Shown here in pieces: positions 1 through 6,415 of a DNA stretch of 35,465 nt. The stretch spans positions 1 to 35,465 of the forward strand of contig CALLXS010000045.1 of assembly GCA_937875295.1 (NCBI GenBank). Direction: 5' to 3'. This stretch comes from an uncultured bacterium (GTDB taxonomy: Bacteria > Bacteroidota > Ignavibacteria > Kapaibacteriales > UBA2268). Within the stretch, counting starts at the first letter, position 1, and the number at the start of each line of letters is the position of its first letter. The notes under the pieces were generated by a model. That model saw only the letters and a list, made by a program, of their open reading frames with translations. It was not told the DNA's origin and did no database searches. The position numbers and the translations under genes were made by a program.

Positions 1-64
1 TACCGGCAAAAGCTTTTTCATCGCCCTTAATAGACTCTTTTATTAACAAGCTTTCTCTTTCCAT
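1..64 (-). CDS. N-terminal fragment, possibly an ECF sigma factor
   Basis: A minus-strand reading frame starts with ATG at 64 and runs off the left edge, giving about 21 residues beginning MERESLLIKESIKGDEKAF. A purine-rich AGGAGGGGAGG ribosome site lies just before the start. The pattern of acidic start, I-K-G-D-E-K-A-F resembles the first helix of ECF sigma factors (the usual 'A..GD..AF..L' of region 2). Too little is visible to be sure, and other helical proteins start in the same way. Confidence 0.4.
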   Translation of the reverse strand, partial: MERESLLIKESIKGDEKAFAG

Positions 65-190
65 ACCTCCCCTCCTTTCCCCGCACTTATTATAACGCAA
101 ATAAAATACAAATTACTGCACAAATAATAATTAATTTTAAAAATTAAGGTTCATCACAAATAATTCGTTATGATAAGTGGACTTATAAAA

Positions 191-237
191 AAATCCAGAG
201 GATTTAAGTGCATTTTACACTGCAATCCTTTGGATTT
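191..237 (-). terminator. Rho-independent terminator after the GyrI-like gene
   Basis: A 14-bp inverted repeat (191-204 with 224-237, one G-U pair) is followed on the minus strand by a run of seven T. It sits 27 bases beyond the stop of the gene ending at 264. The run of T on the plus side is shorter, so it may also work weakly in the other direction. Confidence 0.8.
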
Positions 238-263
238 TTATGAAATAAAGTTACAATTTGTAC

Positions 264-896
264 CTATATTTTTTTAATCGGATGTCTGATAACCGTTTTT
301 AATTTAGCAATTTCACATCTTCGCGGATCACTTAAATATATTTCATGATGAAATCTATTGTCTGTAATGTCAATTTTATATCCATTTTCTATTGCGTAAT
401 TTTCCATTAATTCAGTGGTTATAGGCTCATCATCATAAGAACCTAAGTGCATACATTGAACACACAGTCCTTCTTCATAAATGAAAAATTCAACCTTTGA
501 AAAATCAGTTTTTTTCTTTTTTGCCGCTTCTTTGATTGCCCATTCAAAATCTTGATCTGTAACAAAATCAGGAAGTCTTATTACGGAAATAAAGTTTAAC
601 TCTTCTTTTTTATTGTAGTCCATGCCTTTTATTCCATCCTGCCACCAAAATCCTTCTAACGGCGGAACAACATATTCGAAATATCCGTCAATTTTATAAT
701 TACCTTTGTAGCTCATTTTTATTGTAAAAGCAATACTATATAACAATTCTATTGATTTTTTGTATTCTCCGTTTTCTTCGTTTGGATTTCCCTTTCCCTT
801 AACTGCAATATAATTCATTTTAGGGATATTAACTATACCCGGTTTATTCTTAGGCATATAAAATTCCTTATATTCCTTTTTATAGTCAAAGGCCAT
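264..896 (-). CDS. GyrI-like small-molecule-binding domain protein
   Basis: The 210-residue product opens with F-D-Y-K-K-E-Y-K-E-F-Y, followed by P-x-M-x-Y-I-A-V-K-G-K-G-N-P-N. This is the start pattern of the stand-alone GyrI-like (SOUL/BmrR effector-domain fold) proteins common in Clostridia. A W-W-Q-D motif near residue 84 and a late H-H-E-I-Y-L-S-D-P-R-R segment fit that family. No DNA-binding domain or signal peptide is seen, so it is probably a cytoplasmic ligand-binding protein. The ligand is unknown. It starts 32 bases after the thioesterase stop with an AAAGGAGGAAGC ribosome site, so the two are probably one transcript. The start is well supported by that site. Confidence 0.72.
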   Translation of the reverse strand: MAFDYKKEYKEFYMPKNKPGIVNIPKMNYIAVKGKGNPNEENGEYKKSIELLYSIAFTIKMSYKGNYKIDGYFEYVVPPLEGFWWQDGIKGMDYNKKEELNFISVIRLPDFVTDQDFEWAIKEAAKKKKTDFSKVEFFIYEEGLCVQCMHLGSYDDEPITTELMENYAIENGYKIDITDNRFHHEIYLSDPRRCEIAKLKTVIRHPIKKI

Positions 897-928
897 AATG
901 CTTCCTCCTTTTATAAATTAAAATTTCT

Positions 929-1672
929 TTATTCAATTAAAATTTGTGCCTTAAAGGATGTAAGTTTTGTATCTTCTTTAATCCCTTCTATGTATACAAG
1001 ATTATCTTTAATATCTGCAGTGTCGGTATAAAGCTGTATGGTTTCTCCCGGCAATGATTCATGCATGTAATTAACATCGATTGATTTTACGGAATGCTTT
1101 TTATGTTTATCCACGCTGAAACAATCCATTATATAGTCGATGTATTTTGCGTTGTTCAAATGTTCATTGACGTCAATGTCACTGTATCCGACGGTCTTTT
1201 TGTAACTCAGCGCAAGACTCCCCGCCGGCTTTATTTTGCCAAGTGTACATTCAATTGCCCTTTTTCTTTCAATTTCCGGGAACTTCTCTTCTATTATGCT
1301 GCTTCTTCTCAGCCTTCTTTTGTTGAAATCAATTACAACCCACTGAGTAAAAGCTTTTGCGATTATATTTCTTTCTATGTCATATACAATAAAATTTCTG
1401 TTAAATTCCACCTTTTCAGGTTGTTCAGGCCAGGTTTCAATTATTATTTCTTCCTTAAATTTCGGATACCTAATTATGTCAACCCGTGCACGGTTTAATA
1501 CCCATATTATGCCGTATTTTGATTGAATTACATTTCTGCCGACACCCAACCTGTTGGCATGCTCTGTTGCCATGTCCTGCAAATACACAAACAGCGAGCT
1601 TAATTTAAGCTGTTGCTTGAAATCAACTTCACTTACCTGTACGATATACCTCTTTTCAAAAATTGCTTCCAT
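929..1672 (-). CDS. Acyl-ACP thioesterase (FatA/FatB family)
   Basis: The 247-residue protein has the two-hotdog layout of bacterial acyl-ACP thioesterases. The first half has V-D-F-K-Q-Q-L-K-L-S-S-L-F-V-Y-L-Q-D and I-W-V-L-N-R-A-R-V. The second half begins near residue 160 with Y-S-D-I-D-V-N-E-H-L-N-N-A-K-Y, where Asp, Asn and His lie as in the family active site. Family members release fatty acids from acyl carrier protein in the cytoplasm; chain length cannot be read here. The length is usual. It is probably first in a short transcript with the GyrI-like gene downstream. Confidence 0.85.
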   Translation of the reverse strand: MEAIFEKRYIVQVSEVDFKQQLKLSSLFVYLQDMATEHANRLGVGRNVIQSKYGIIWVLNRARVDIIRYPKFKEEIIIETWPEQPEKVEFNRNFIVYDIERNIIAKAFTQWVVIDFNKRRLRRSSIIEEKFPEIERKRAIECTLGKIKPAGSLALSYKKTVGYSDIDVNEHLNNAKYIDYIMDCFSVDKHKKHSVKSIDVNYMHESLPGETIQLYTDTADIKDNLVYIEGIKEDTKLTSFKAQILIE

Positions 1673-1744
1673 ACTACACTCCTAAACACTTTATCTATTT
1701 CTCATACATAATTATACTTAATATCTAAATTAACTTTCATAAAT

Positions 1745-1954
1745 TTATTTCTTTTTGCCGGAATTTAACAGCTTTTCAAAAGCCTCATATCGAGTTCTCA
1801 ATGCCTTTTCATGATTTTCTTCGTCTGTTTTCAACTGTTCAAAAAACTTTTTTACTTTTAGGTCTTCCGCTTTTTCAGATAACATTTGATAATGTTTCTG
1901 AGCTTTAATCTCATCTTCAATCGCTTCTAAAATTCCATCCAATATTTGCTGCAT
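1745..1954 (-). CDS. Very small ferritin/rubrerythrin-like protein (two helices)
   Basis: The protein has only 69 residues and no rubredoxin domain. It is predicted to be two long helices. Glu15 followed seven residues later by Tyr22 in helix A, and E45-x-x-H48 in helix B, match the metal-ligand spacing of rubrerythrin-type ferritin-like helices. A full diiron site needs four helices, so this protein would have to dimerise, or it may bind metal in another way. A TTCCTCCC complement just before ATG 1954 gives a good ribosome site. It stands alone between the phosphatase and thioesterase genes. The role is inferred as iron or peroxide handling; this is not shown. Confidence 0.6.
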   Translation of the reverse strand: MQQILDGILEAIEDEIKAQKHYQMLSEKAEDLKVKKFFEQLKTDEENHEKALRTRYEAFEKLLNSGKKK

Positions 1955-2015
1955 GAGATATTCCTCCCTTATTTCATTTCCTTATGCTTTCTTACAAATG
2001 TTCACAAAGTATTCA

Positions 2016-3164
2016 TTATTTCGATAGTTTTGATAGTTTTGCTACAACTAAAGTTATGTCATCATTAATTTTCTCATATTTTACAAAATCATTAAAATCC
2101 TCATGGATCTTTTTGACAATATGAGGTGGTTTATGATTATATATATCAGTAATCAACTTTTTCATTCTGTCTTCATAAAATTCATTATGGGATCTTTGCT
2201 CCGGCAATCCATCAGACATAATAAACAATGTCATTCCCGAAGATAATTGCAAAGTATGATCCTTATAATCATACAATTCAGCATCTAATGCAGTTGAAAC
2301 CGGAAGACCTCCCTTGTTAAGCTCAATTATATTATCTTTATCTGCCACCAATATGGGACACATATGAAAACCTGCATTGCAATATGTTAATTCATAGGTT
2401 TTTAAATCAAACACTACAAAGAAAATGCAGACTAAATATTCCATTGGGTATCCTTCCTTTATATAGTGTTCAACAAAAAAATTCATGATATCTTTAGGTG
2501 ACAGCACTTGTCCCGGTATATGTTTAAGCCTGAAATAGCTGCTTATAGTATCTTTAACAAAGATTGCAAGCATGGCGCTGTCTAATCCATGTCCCGACAC
2601 GTCGGCAACAAAGCATGCATATTGCTCAAAATAATCATTTAACAAGCCATTATCCACCTTAAACACATCAAATAAATCACCGCCCAAATCTTGTGCCGGA
2701 ATATATAAAGAAGCAAAAGAAATATTTTCCGCATCAGGAAGACTTTCAGGAAGAGACCGTTTATGAATCTTTATAGCATTTGCAACTTCTATATCTAATC
2801 TTTTTTTCATTCTCTCATACTCAGCATACTTTTCATTACCATAAACATATAAAAGATTATTCTTTTTAAACATCCTAATATGTAATTTCGTCAAACCAAG
2901 TTTTCCATCAAATAAAAGCTCCTCCGGGACGGAAGGTTTTTCAGATACGCTGTTAATAAAAGTTTCAGCCTTTTTTATGTGAATGTCCGCAACAATATCT
3001 AAAAAGCTTTTTTGTTTTAGCTCTGCATCGGCATACCCCAAGCTATACCGCATAGCCTCATTGGAAAAGATAATTTGCCCTTTCGCATTACAAACTAAAA
3101 TATGGTCATCAATAATATCGGTTATAGTCCTGCTTAATTCCACAATATCAACGTTGTACTCCAT
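2016..3164 (-). CDS. PAS domain plus PP2C/SpoIIE-type serine phosphatase
   Basis: This 382-residue protein has an N-terminal PAS domain (about residues 8-120; I-D-D-H-I-L-V-C-N-A-K-G-Q-I-I-F-S-N). A SpoIIE/RsbU-type PP2C phosphatase domain follows (about 140-380). The metal-binding motifs are intact: L-G-G-D-L-F-D, V-A-D-V-S-G-H-G-L, M-S-D-G-L-P-E-Q and N-D-D-I-T-L-V-V. Such proteins dephosphorylate anti-anti-sigma factors or similar Ser/Thr-phosphorylated partners in response to a sensed signal. No transmembrane segment is seen, so the PAS domain senses a cytoplasmic cue. A GGGAGGA ribosome site is 6-12 bases before ATG 3164. No anti-sigma or STAS gene is adjacent, so its partner is unknown. 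Confidence 0.88.
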   Translation of the reverse strand: MEYNVDIVELSRTITDIIDDHILVCNAKGQIIFSNEAMRYSLGYADAELKQKSFLDIVADIHIKKAETFINSVSEKPSVPEELLFDGKLGLTKLHIRMFKKNNLLYVYGNEKYAEYERMKKRLDIEVANAIKIHKRSLPESLPDAENISFASLYIPAQDLGGDLFDVFKVDNGLLNDYFEQYACFVADVSGHGLDSAMLAIFVKDTISSYFRLKHIPGQVLSPKDIMNFFVEHYIKEGYPMEYLVCIFFVVFDLKTYELTYCNAGFHMCPILVADKDNIIELNKGGLPVSTALDAELYDYKDHTLQLSSGMTLFIMSDGLPEQRSHNEFYEDRMKKLITDIYNHKPPHIVKKIHEDFNDFVKYEKINDDITLVVAKLSKLSK

Positions 3165-3300
3165 GGCAAATCCTCCCTGCAGTTTACTTAATTTGGCGCA
3201 TACTATTTTATATTTATTAACGCTTCTTTTTCACAAACATCGTTTGTCTATTAACAATATACTATATCTTTTTTTATATAAAATCAACAACATTAAAATA

Positions 3301-3332
3301 CAAAAAATACTCCCTAACAATGTGGTTAAGGA
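3301..3332 (-). terminator. Rho-independent terminator after the ABC transporter operon
   Basis: An 8-bp stem (3311-3318 with 3325-3332, one G-U pair) with a 6-base loop is followed on the minus strand by GTATTTTTTG. It lies about 100 bases past the ATPase stop at 3434. The stretch 3333-3433 between them shows no gene. Confidence 0.65.
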
Positions 3333-3433
3333 ATATAGTCTGTAATATTAATACTTTCCTATAGGTGGTTTTACGCTGTCAGGCAAAGGGCAAGTATTCC
3401 TTCTATAAATTTTAGTTCCTTCATATAAGCCTC

Positions 3434-4171
3434 TTATAATACCTTGCTTAAAAATTCTATTGTTCTGCGATTTTTCGGATTATTAAAAATCTCATCGGGA
3501 GTATCCTTCTCCTGTATCATTCCGTCAGCCATAAATATAACTCTGTCACTAACTTCCTTTGCAAATCCCATTTCATGAGTTACTATAACTATGGTCATTC
3601 CCGATAATGCAAGTCCTCTTATAACCTCCAAAACTTCCTTTACCATTTCCGGGTCTAATGCGCTGGTGGGCTCATCAAACAACATTACCTTAGGGTCCAT
3701 TGCTAAGGCTCTTATAATTGCCAGCCGCTGCTTTTGACCACCCGAAAGCTTTGTGGGATAAACATCTCTTTTGTCTATCAATCCAACTCTCTCCAAAAGC
3801 TCATCAGCTTTCTTTTCTGCTTCTTCCCTCTGTATTTTCTTTTCAAGTATAGGAGTTAAAGTAATATTATCTATAACCTTCAAATGGGGAAAAACATTAA
3901 AAAGCTGAAATACCATACCGATTTTTTGCCTATGCTTGTCTAAGTTGATTTTTTTGTCAGATAAATCCACTCCTTCAAAATAGACCTTGCCGCTTGTTGG
4001 TCTTTCCAACAAATTCAAGCATCTTAAAAATGTACTTTTCCCGCTACCCGAGGGTCCTATAATAGAAACAACCTCCCCGTCATATATGCTTTCTGTTATA
4101 TTATTCAAAACCTTTAAATCTCCAAAGGATTTATTTAAGCTCTCAACCCTTATTAATTCCTTAGCTTTCAT
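3434..4171 (-). CDS. Polar amino acid ABC transporter, ATP-binding protein
   Basis: This 245-residue ATPase of the GlnQ/HisP family couples ATP hydrolysis to uptake. Walker A (G-P-S-G-S-G-K-S-T), the signature L-S-G-G-Q-K-Q-R and Walker B with D-loop (V-M-L-F-D-E-P-T-S-A-L-D) are intact, as is the switch His in I-V-T-H-E-M. I place the start at ATG 4171 (MKAKELIRVESL), because AAAGGAGGC lies at the right distance before it. A longer frame from 4198 would use that ribosome site as coding sequence. The start overlaps the permease stop by 11 bases, so translation is probably coupled. The whole operon is under the T-box leader at 5804-6080. Confidence 0.93.
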   Translation of the reverse strand: MKAKELIRVESLNKSFGDLKVLNNITESIYDGEVVSIIGPSGSGKSTFLRCLNLLERPTSGKVYFEGVDLSDKKINLDKHRQKIGMVFQLFNVFPHLKVIDNITLTPILEKKIQREEAEKKADELLERVGLIDKRDVYPTKLSGGQKQRLAIIRALAMDPKVMLFDEPTSALDPEMVKEVLEVIRGLALSGMTIVIVTHEMGFAKEVSDRVIFMADGMIQEKDTPDEIFNNPKNRRTIEFLSKVL

Positions 4172-4826
4172 TGGCTTGGAGCCTCCTTTCAAATACACTT
4201 AATCCCTTGGTCAATACTGTGGTTACTATTAAATAAATTACGCCGGCAATTATTAATGATGGGATTGCTAAGAAGGTTGCCGATTGAACAGTTTTATAGG
4301 ATGTCATAAGCTCCTGTACAAAAAATACCGAGGCAAGGGATGTTTGCTTAATCATTGATATATATTCATTTCCCAATGCTGGAAGTATATTTTTAACGGC
4401 TTGAGGAAGAATGATTTTTTTCATTGTATTTACACTTGATAATCCCAAGCTTCTTGCAGCTTCTACCTGCCCCTTATCAACTGCCTGTATGCCGGCTCGT
4501 ATAACTTCCGCGACATAGGAGCTTGCATTTACAATAAGAGCAATTATAATGCATGCTGTATCGCTTAAATTGATTGGTACTGCCTTAGGCAGTACTAACC
4601 AAAAGAAATATAGCTGCAAAAGTATGGGGGTCCCTCTAAGCACACCTATGTATGCAGATGTAAATAAATCTAATATTTTAATTTTAGATAACTTCATGAT
4701 GGCTATAACAGTTCCCAGCAAGGTTGCCGCAAATACTGTCAATGCAGCCAACCATAGGGTTCCGAGCAACCCGTCAATATAGACATAATAGTATTTACCC
4801 CATAGCATAATCACTGTATCAATCAT
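4161..4826 (-). CDS. Polar amino acid ABC transporter, permease
   Basis: The 221-residue membrane protein has about five hydrophobic segments. The cytoplasmic EAA loop typical of HisM/HisQ/GlnP permeases reads A-A-R-S-L-G-L-S, then I-I-L-P-Q-A-V-K-N-I-L-P-A-L-G-N-E. A single permease gene is present, so it probably forms a homodimer in the cytoplasmic membrane. It lies 24 bases downstream of the binding-protein stop and overlaps the ATPase start. The substrate follows from the binding protein and leader: an amino acid, possibly histidine or threonine. Confidence 0.92.
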   Translation of the reverse strand: MIDTVIMLWGKYYYVYIDGLLGTLWLAALTVFAATLLGTVIAIMKLSKIKILDLFTSAYIGVLRGTPILLQLYFFWLVLPKAVPINLSDTACIIIALIVNASSYVAEVIRAGIQAVDKGQVEAARSLGLSSVNTMKKIILPQAVKNILPALGNEYISMIKQTSLASVFFVQELMTSYKTVQSATFLAIPSLIIAGVIYLIVTTVLTKGLSVFERRLQANES

Positions 4827-4850
4827 ACTCTCACCTTAAACCTTTCATAA

Positions 4851-5708
4851 TTACAACCCTAATTTTTTTGCATATTCGGTATATTCCTTATACCACTGCT
4901 CATATTGTCCCGATTTTACTACTTCATCAATAATTTCATTAATTTTTTCTGCAAGTTCATCTTCACTTAACGGTATTCCGATTCTTGTTCCGTCTAATGA
5001 TTTATCCACTTCGAATTCAAAATTTTCTACTATTGACAAACCGCTTCCCGGGTTTGCATCAATATATAATTGAGCCATTGATTTGGCAACGACACAGGAA
5101 TCTGCCTTTTTTTCTTCGACCATTAATATTCCGTCTGTTGTGGCAGATACTCTCTTAAGCTCTTTATATTCAGGGATTTGTTCGTTTGCAAATAACTCCT
5201 GCAACGAGCCGCTTTGTGCGACTACAGTTTTGTCGGCTAAATCTTTTGCACTTTTTATTATTTTTTCATCTTCTTTTCTGATTAACAGTCCGTACCCGGG
5301 TGAATCCTCTGAAAAATAGTAGCCTTTTGACATAATCATTGCTTCCGCTCTGGCAGGTGTGTAGGCTAAAGCAGATATAGCCAAATCATATTTACCTTCT
5401 GTAATACTGCTTAAGACTGCAGTGAACTCCAAAGGAACAATTTTTAACTCAACTCCTAATTTGTCCGCAATATACCTTGCCAATTCTATATCGCTGCCTA
5501 CATATTGCTCACTGCCGCTTTTTGTGGGGTCAATAAATTCATTTGGTGCAAAGTATGGCTCCGTAACCACTTCTATGTACCCTCTGTAGATTATTTCCTC
5601 TAAGCGATTACTCGTCTCATTTGCCGCCTTCTTTGCGCAGCTGCTTGATAAAACCAATGTTACTGAAATAATAAGCATAACCAAAACCATTTTTAAAATT
5701 TTTTTCAT
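4851..5708 (-). CDS. Amino acid ABC transporter, substrate-binding lipoprotein
   Basis: The 285-residue protein of the bacterial extracellular solute-binding family 3 starts MKKILKMVLVM. It has a hydrophobic signal peptide and a lipobox-like L-S-S-S-C near residue 28, so it is probably a lipid-anchored receptor outside the membrane. The mature part has the family pattern G-S-D-I-E-L-A-R-Y-I-A-D-K-L-G, then G-K-Y-D-L-A-I-S-A and a late I-G-I-P-L-S-E-D-E. I choose ATG 5708, not the longer frame from 5804. CAGGAGGATATT precedes 5708, and the extra 32 codons would lie in the leader and lack family character. It is the first gene after the T-box terminator. Confidence 0.93.
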   Translation of the reverse strand: MKKILKMVLVMLIISVTLVLSSSCAKKAANETSNRLEEIIYRGYIEVVTEPYFAPNEFIDPTKSGSEQYVGSDIELARYIADKLGVELKIVPLEFTAVLSSITEGKYDLAISALAYTPARAEAMIMSKGYYFSEDSPGYGLLIRKEDEKIIKSAKDLADKTVVAQSGSLQELFANEQIPEYKELKRVSATTDGILMVEEKKADSCVVAKSMAQLYIDANPGSGLSIVENFEFEVDKSLDGTRIGIPLSEDELAEKINEIIDEVVKSGQYEQWYKEYTEYAKKLGL

Positions 5709-5803
5709 AATATCCTCCTGTTTTTTAAAACTTAATTTGTTTACATATGATTCAATAAATTTCTTACCCTGTATACCCGCAATAGTAGGGGGTTCGCAGG
5801 GCA

Positions 5804-5847
5804 TAAAAAAACTCCCGCCATCTAGCCTATGGCTAGAGGACGAGAGT
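5804..5847 (-). terminator. Regulated terminator of the T-box leader
   Basis: A 17-bp stem with one mismatch and two G-U pairs is closed by an ATA loop and followed on the minus strand by a run of seven T. It lies just after the T-box sequence. Uncharged tRNA binding should favour the antiterminator instead. Confidence 0.9.
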
Positions 5848-6080
5848 ATTAATCACGTGGTTCCACCTCTTTTTATTGATACTTCACAGCATCAACCTCA
5901 AAAAGTACTATCATACTTTTGCACTGTAACGGGTGCGAGCTCCCGAATCCAACTACTCCCAAAGGGTTTCGCCGATTAGCTCAAAGATGTGTTCAATACA
6001 GCATATTTATGTACTTTCACCAACCGCACACTCTCTAAAAAACACAATGTATCTACTATTTCTTATCTCAGCTTCATTTT
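5804..6080 (-). promoter_or_regulatory. T-box riboswitch leader of the amino acid transporter operon
   Basis: The minus-strand transcript contains the T-box sequence AGAGGUGGAACCACGUG (5870-5854), followed by a terminator. Stem I can be drawn: AGCU at 6073-6070 pairs with AGCU near 5980; a K-turn-like GAGAU/UGAG and an AAGA/UCUU helix follow. The specifier loop has AGUA on one side and UGAACACA on the other, and an AUACA/UGUAU helix comes next. The apical part has AGAGAG and GGUUGGUG. The specifier is either CAC (His, 5991-5989, followed by the purine usual after specifiers) or ACA (Thr, 5990-5988). The antiterminator variable base is A, which would pair with a U discriminator; that suits tRNA-Thr better than tRNA-His. 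Confidence 0.9.
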
Positions 6081-6104
6081 TATTAATGTTTAATAATTTT
6101 TATA

Positions 6105-6133
6105 AAAATACCACAATTATTTTACTTTGTCAA
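6105..6133 (-). promoter_or_regulatory. Sigma-A type promoter of the T-box leader
   Basis: On the minus strand a perfect -35 box TTGACA (6133-6128) is spaced 17 bases from a -10 box TATTTT (6110-6105). Transcription would start near 6098, about 25 bases before the base of Stem I. Position and spacing make this the likely operon promoter. Confidence 0.8.
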
Positions 6134-6335
6134 TACTTTCTGAAAAATATTTATTATCTTAGACCTACCTCAGTAATATCTTCTGTTGTTAATATTTCAA
6201 AGTTACCTTCTGAAAATAACCAAGCAAATATTCCGTATATAAATGCTCCTTATGCAGAATATCAAGAAGGGATTGTCGTATTAATGGATGATAAATGGAT
6301 ATTCTTTGAGGCGAGATAAATGGCTTGATTTATAT

Positions 6336-6366
6336 AAAAGGGATGTTTGGATGCATCCCTTTTTTG
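6336..6366 (-). terminator. Bidirectional terminator after clpC
   Basis: A 10-bp stem (AAAAGGGATG at 6336-6345 with its complement at 6354-6363) has an 8-base loop and T-rich flanks on both strands. It lies about 50 bases past the clpC stop. Between it and the promoter at 6133 I see no intact gene. Confidence 0.75.
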
Positions 6367-6415
6367 TATCAAAAATAAATTTACGGTTGTTTTTTCCTTC
6401 TTATATTTTTTTTCA

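Noticed and set aside
3345..3433. Short minus-strand frame of 17 codons after the ABC ATPase (M-K-E-L-K-F-I-E-G).
   Set aside because: It is too short, has no clear ribosome site or homology, and lies between an operon end and its terminator.
5709..5804. Longer start for the substrate-binding protein.
   Set aside because: The extra 32 codons lie after the regulated terminator but lack family character, and the good ribosome site and signal peptide both point to 5708.
6140..6321. Plus-strand frame ending A-E-Y-Q-E-G-I-V-V-L-M-D-D-K-W-I-F-F-E-A-R that looks like the end of a real protein.
   Set aside because: It has no start codon or ribosome site after the T-box promoter, and its upstream part overlaps the T-box leader on the other strand. 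At best it is a gene remnant; I could not support a gene.
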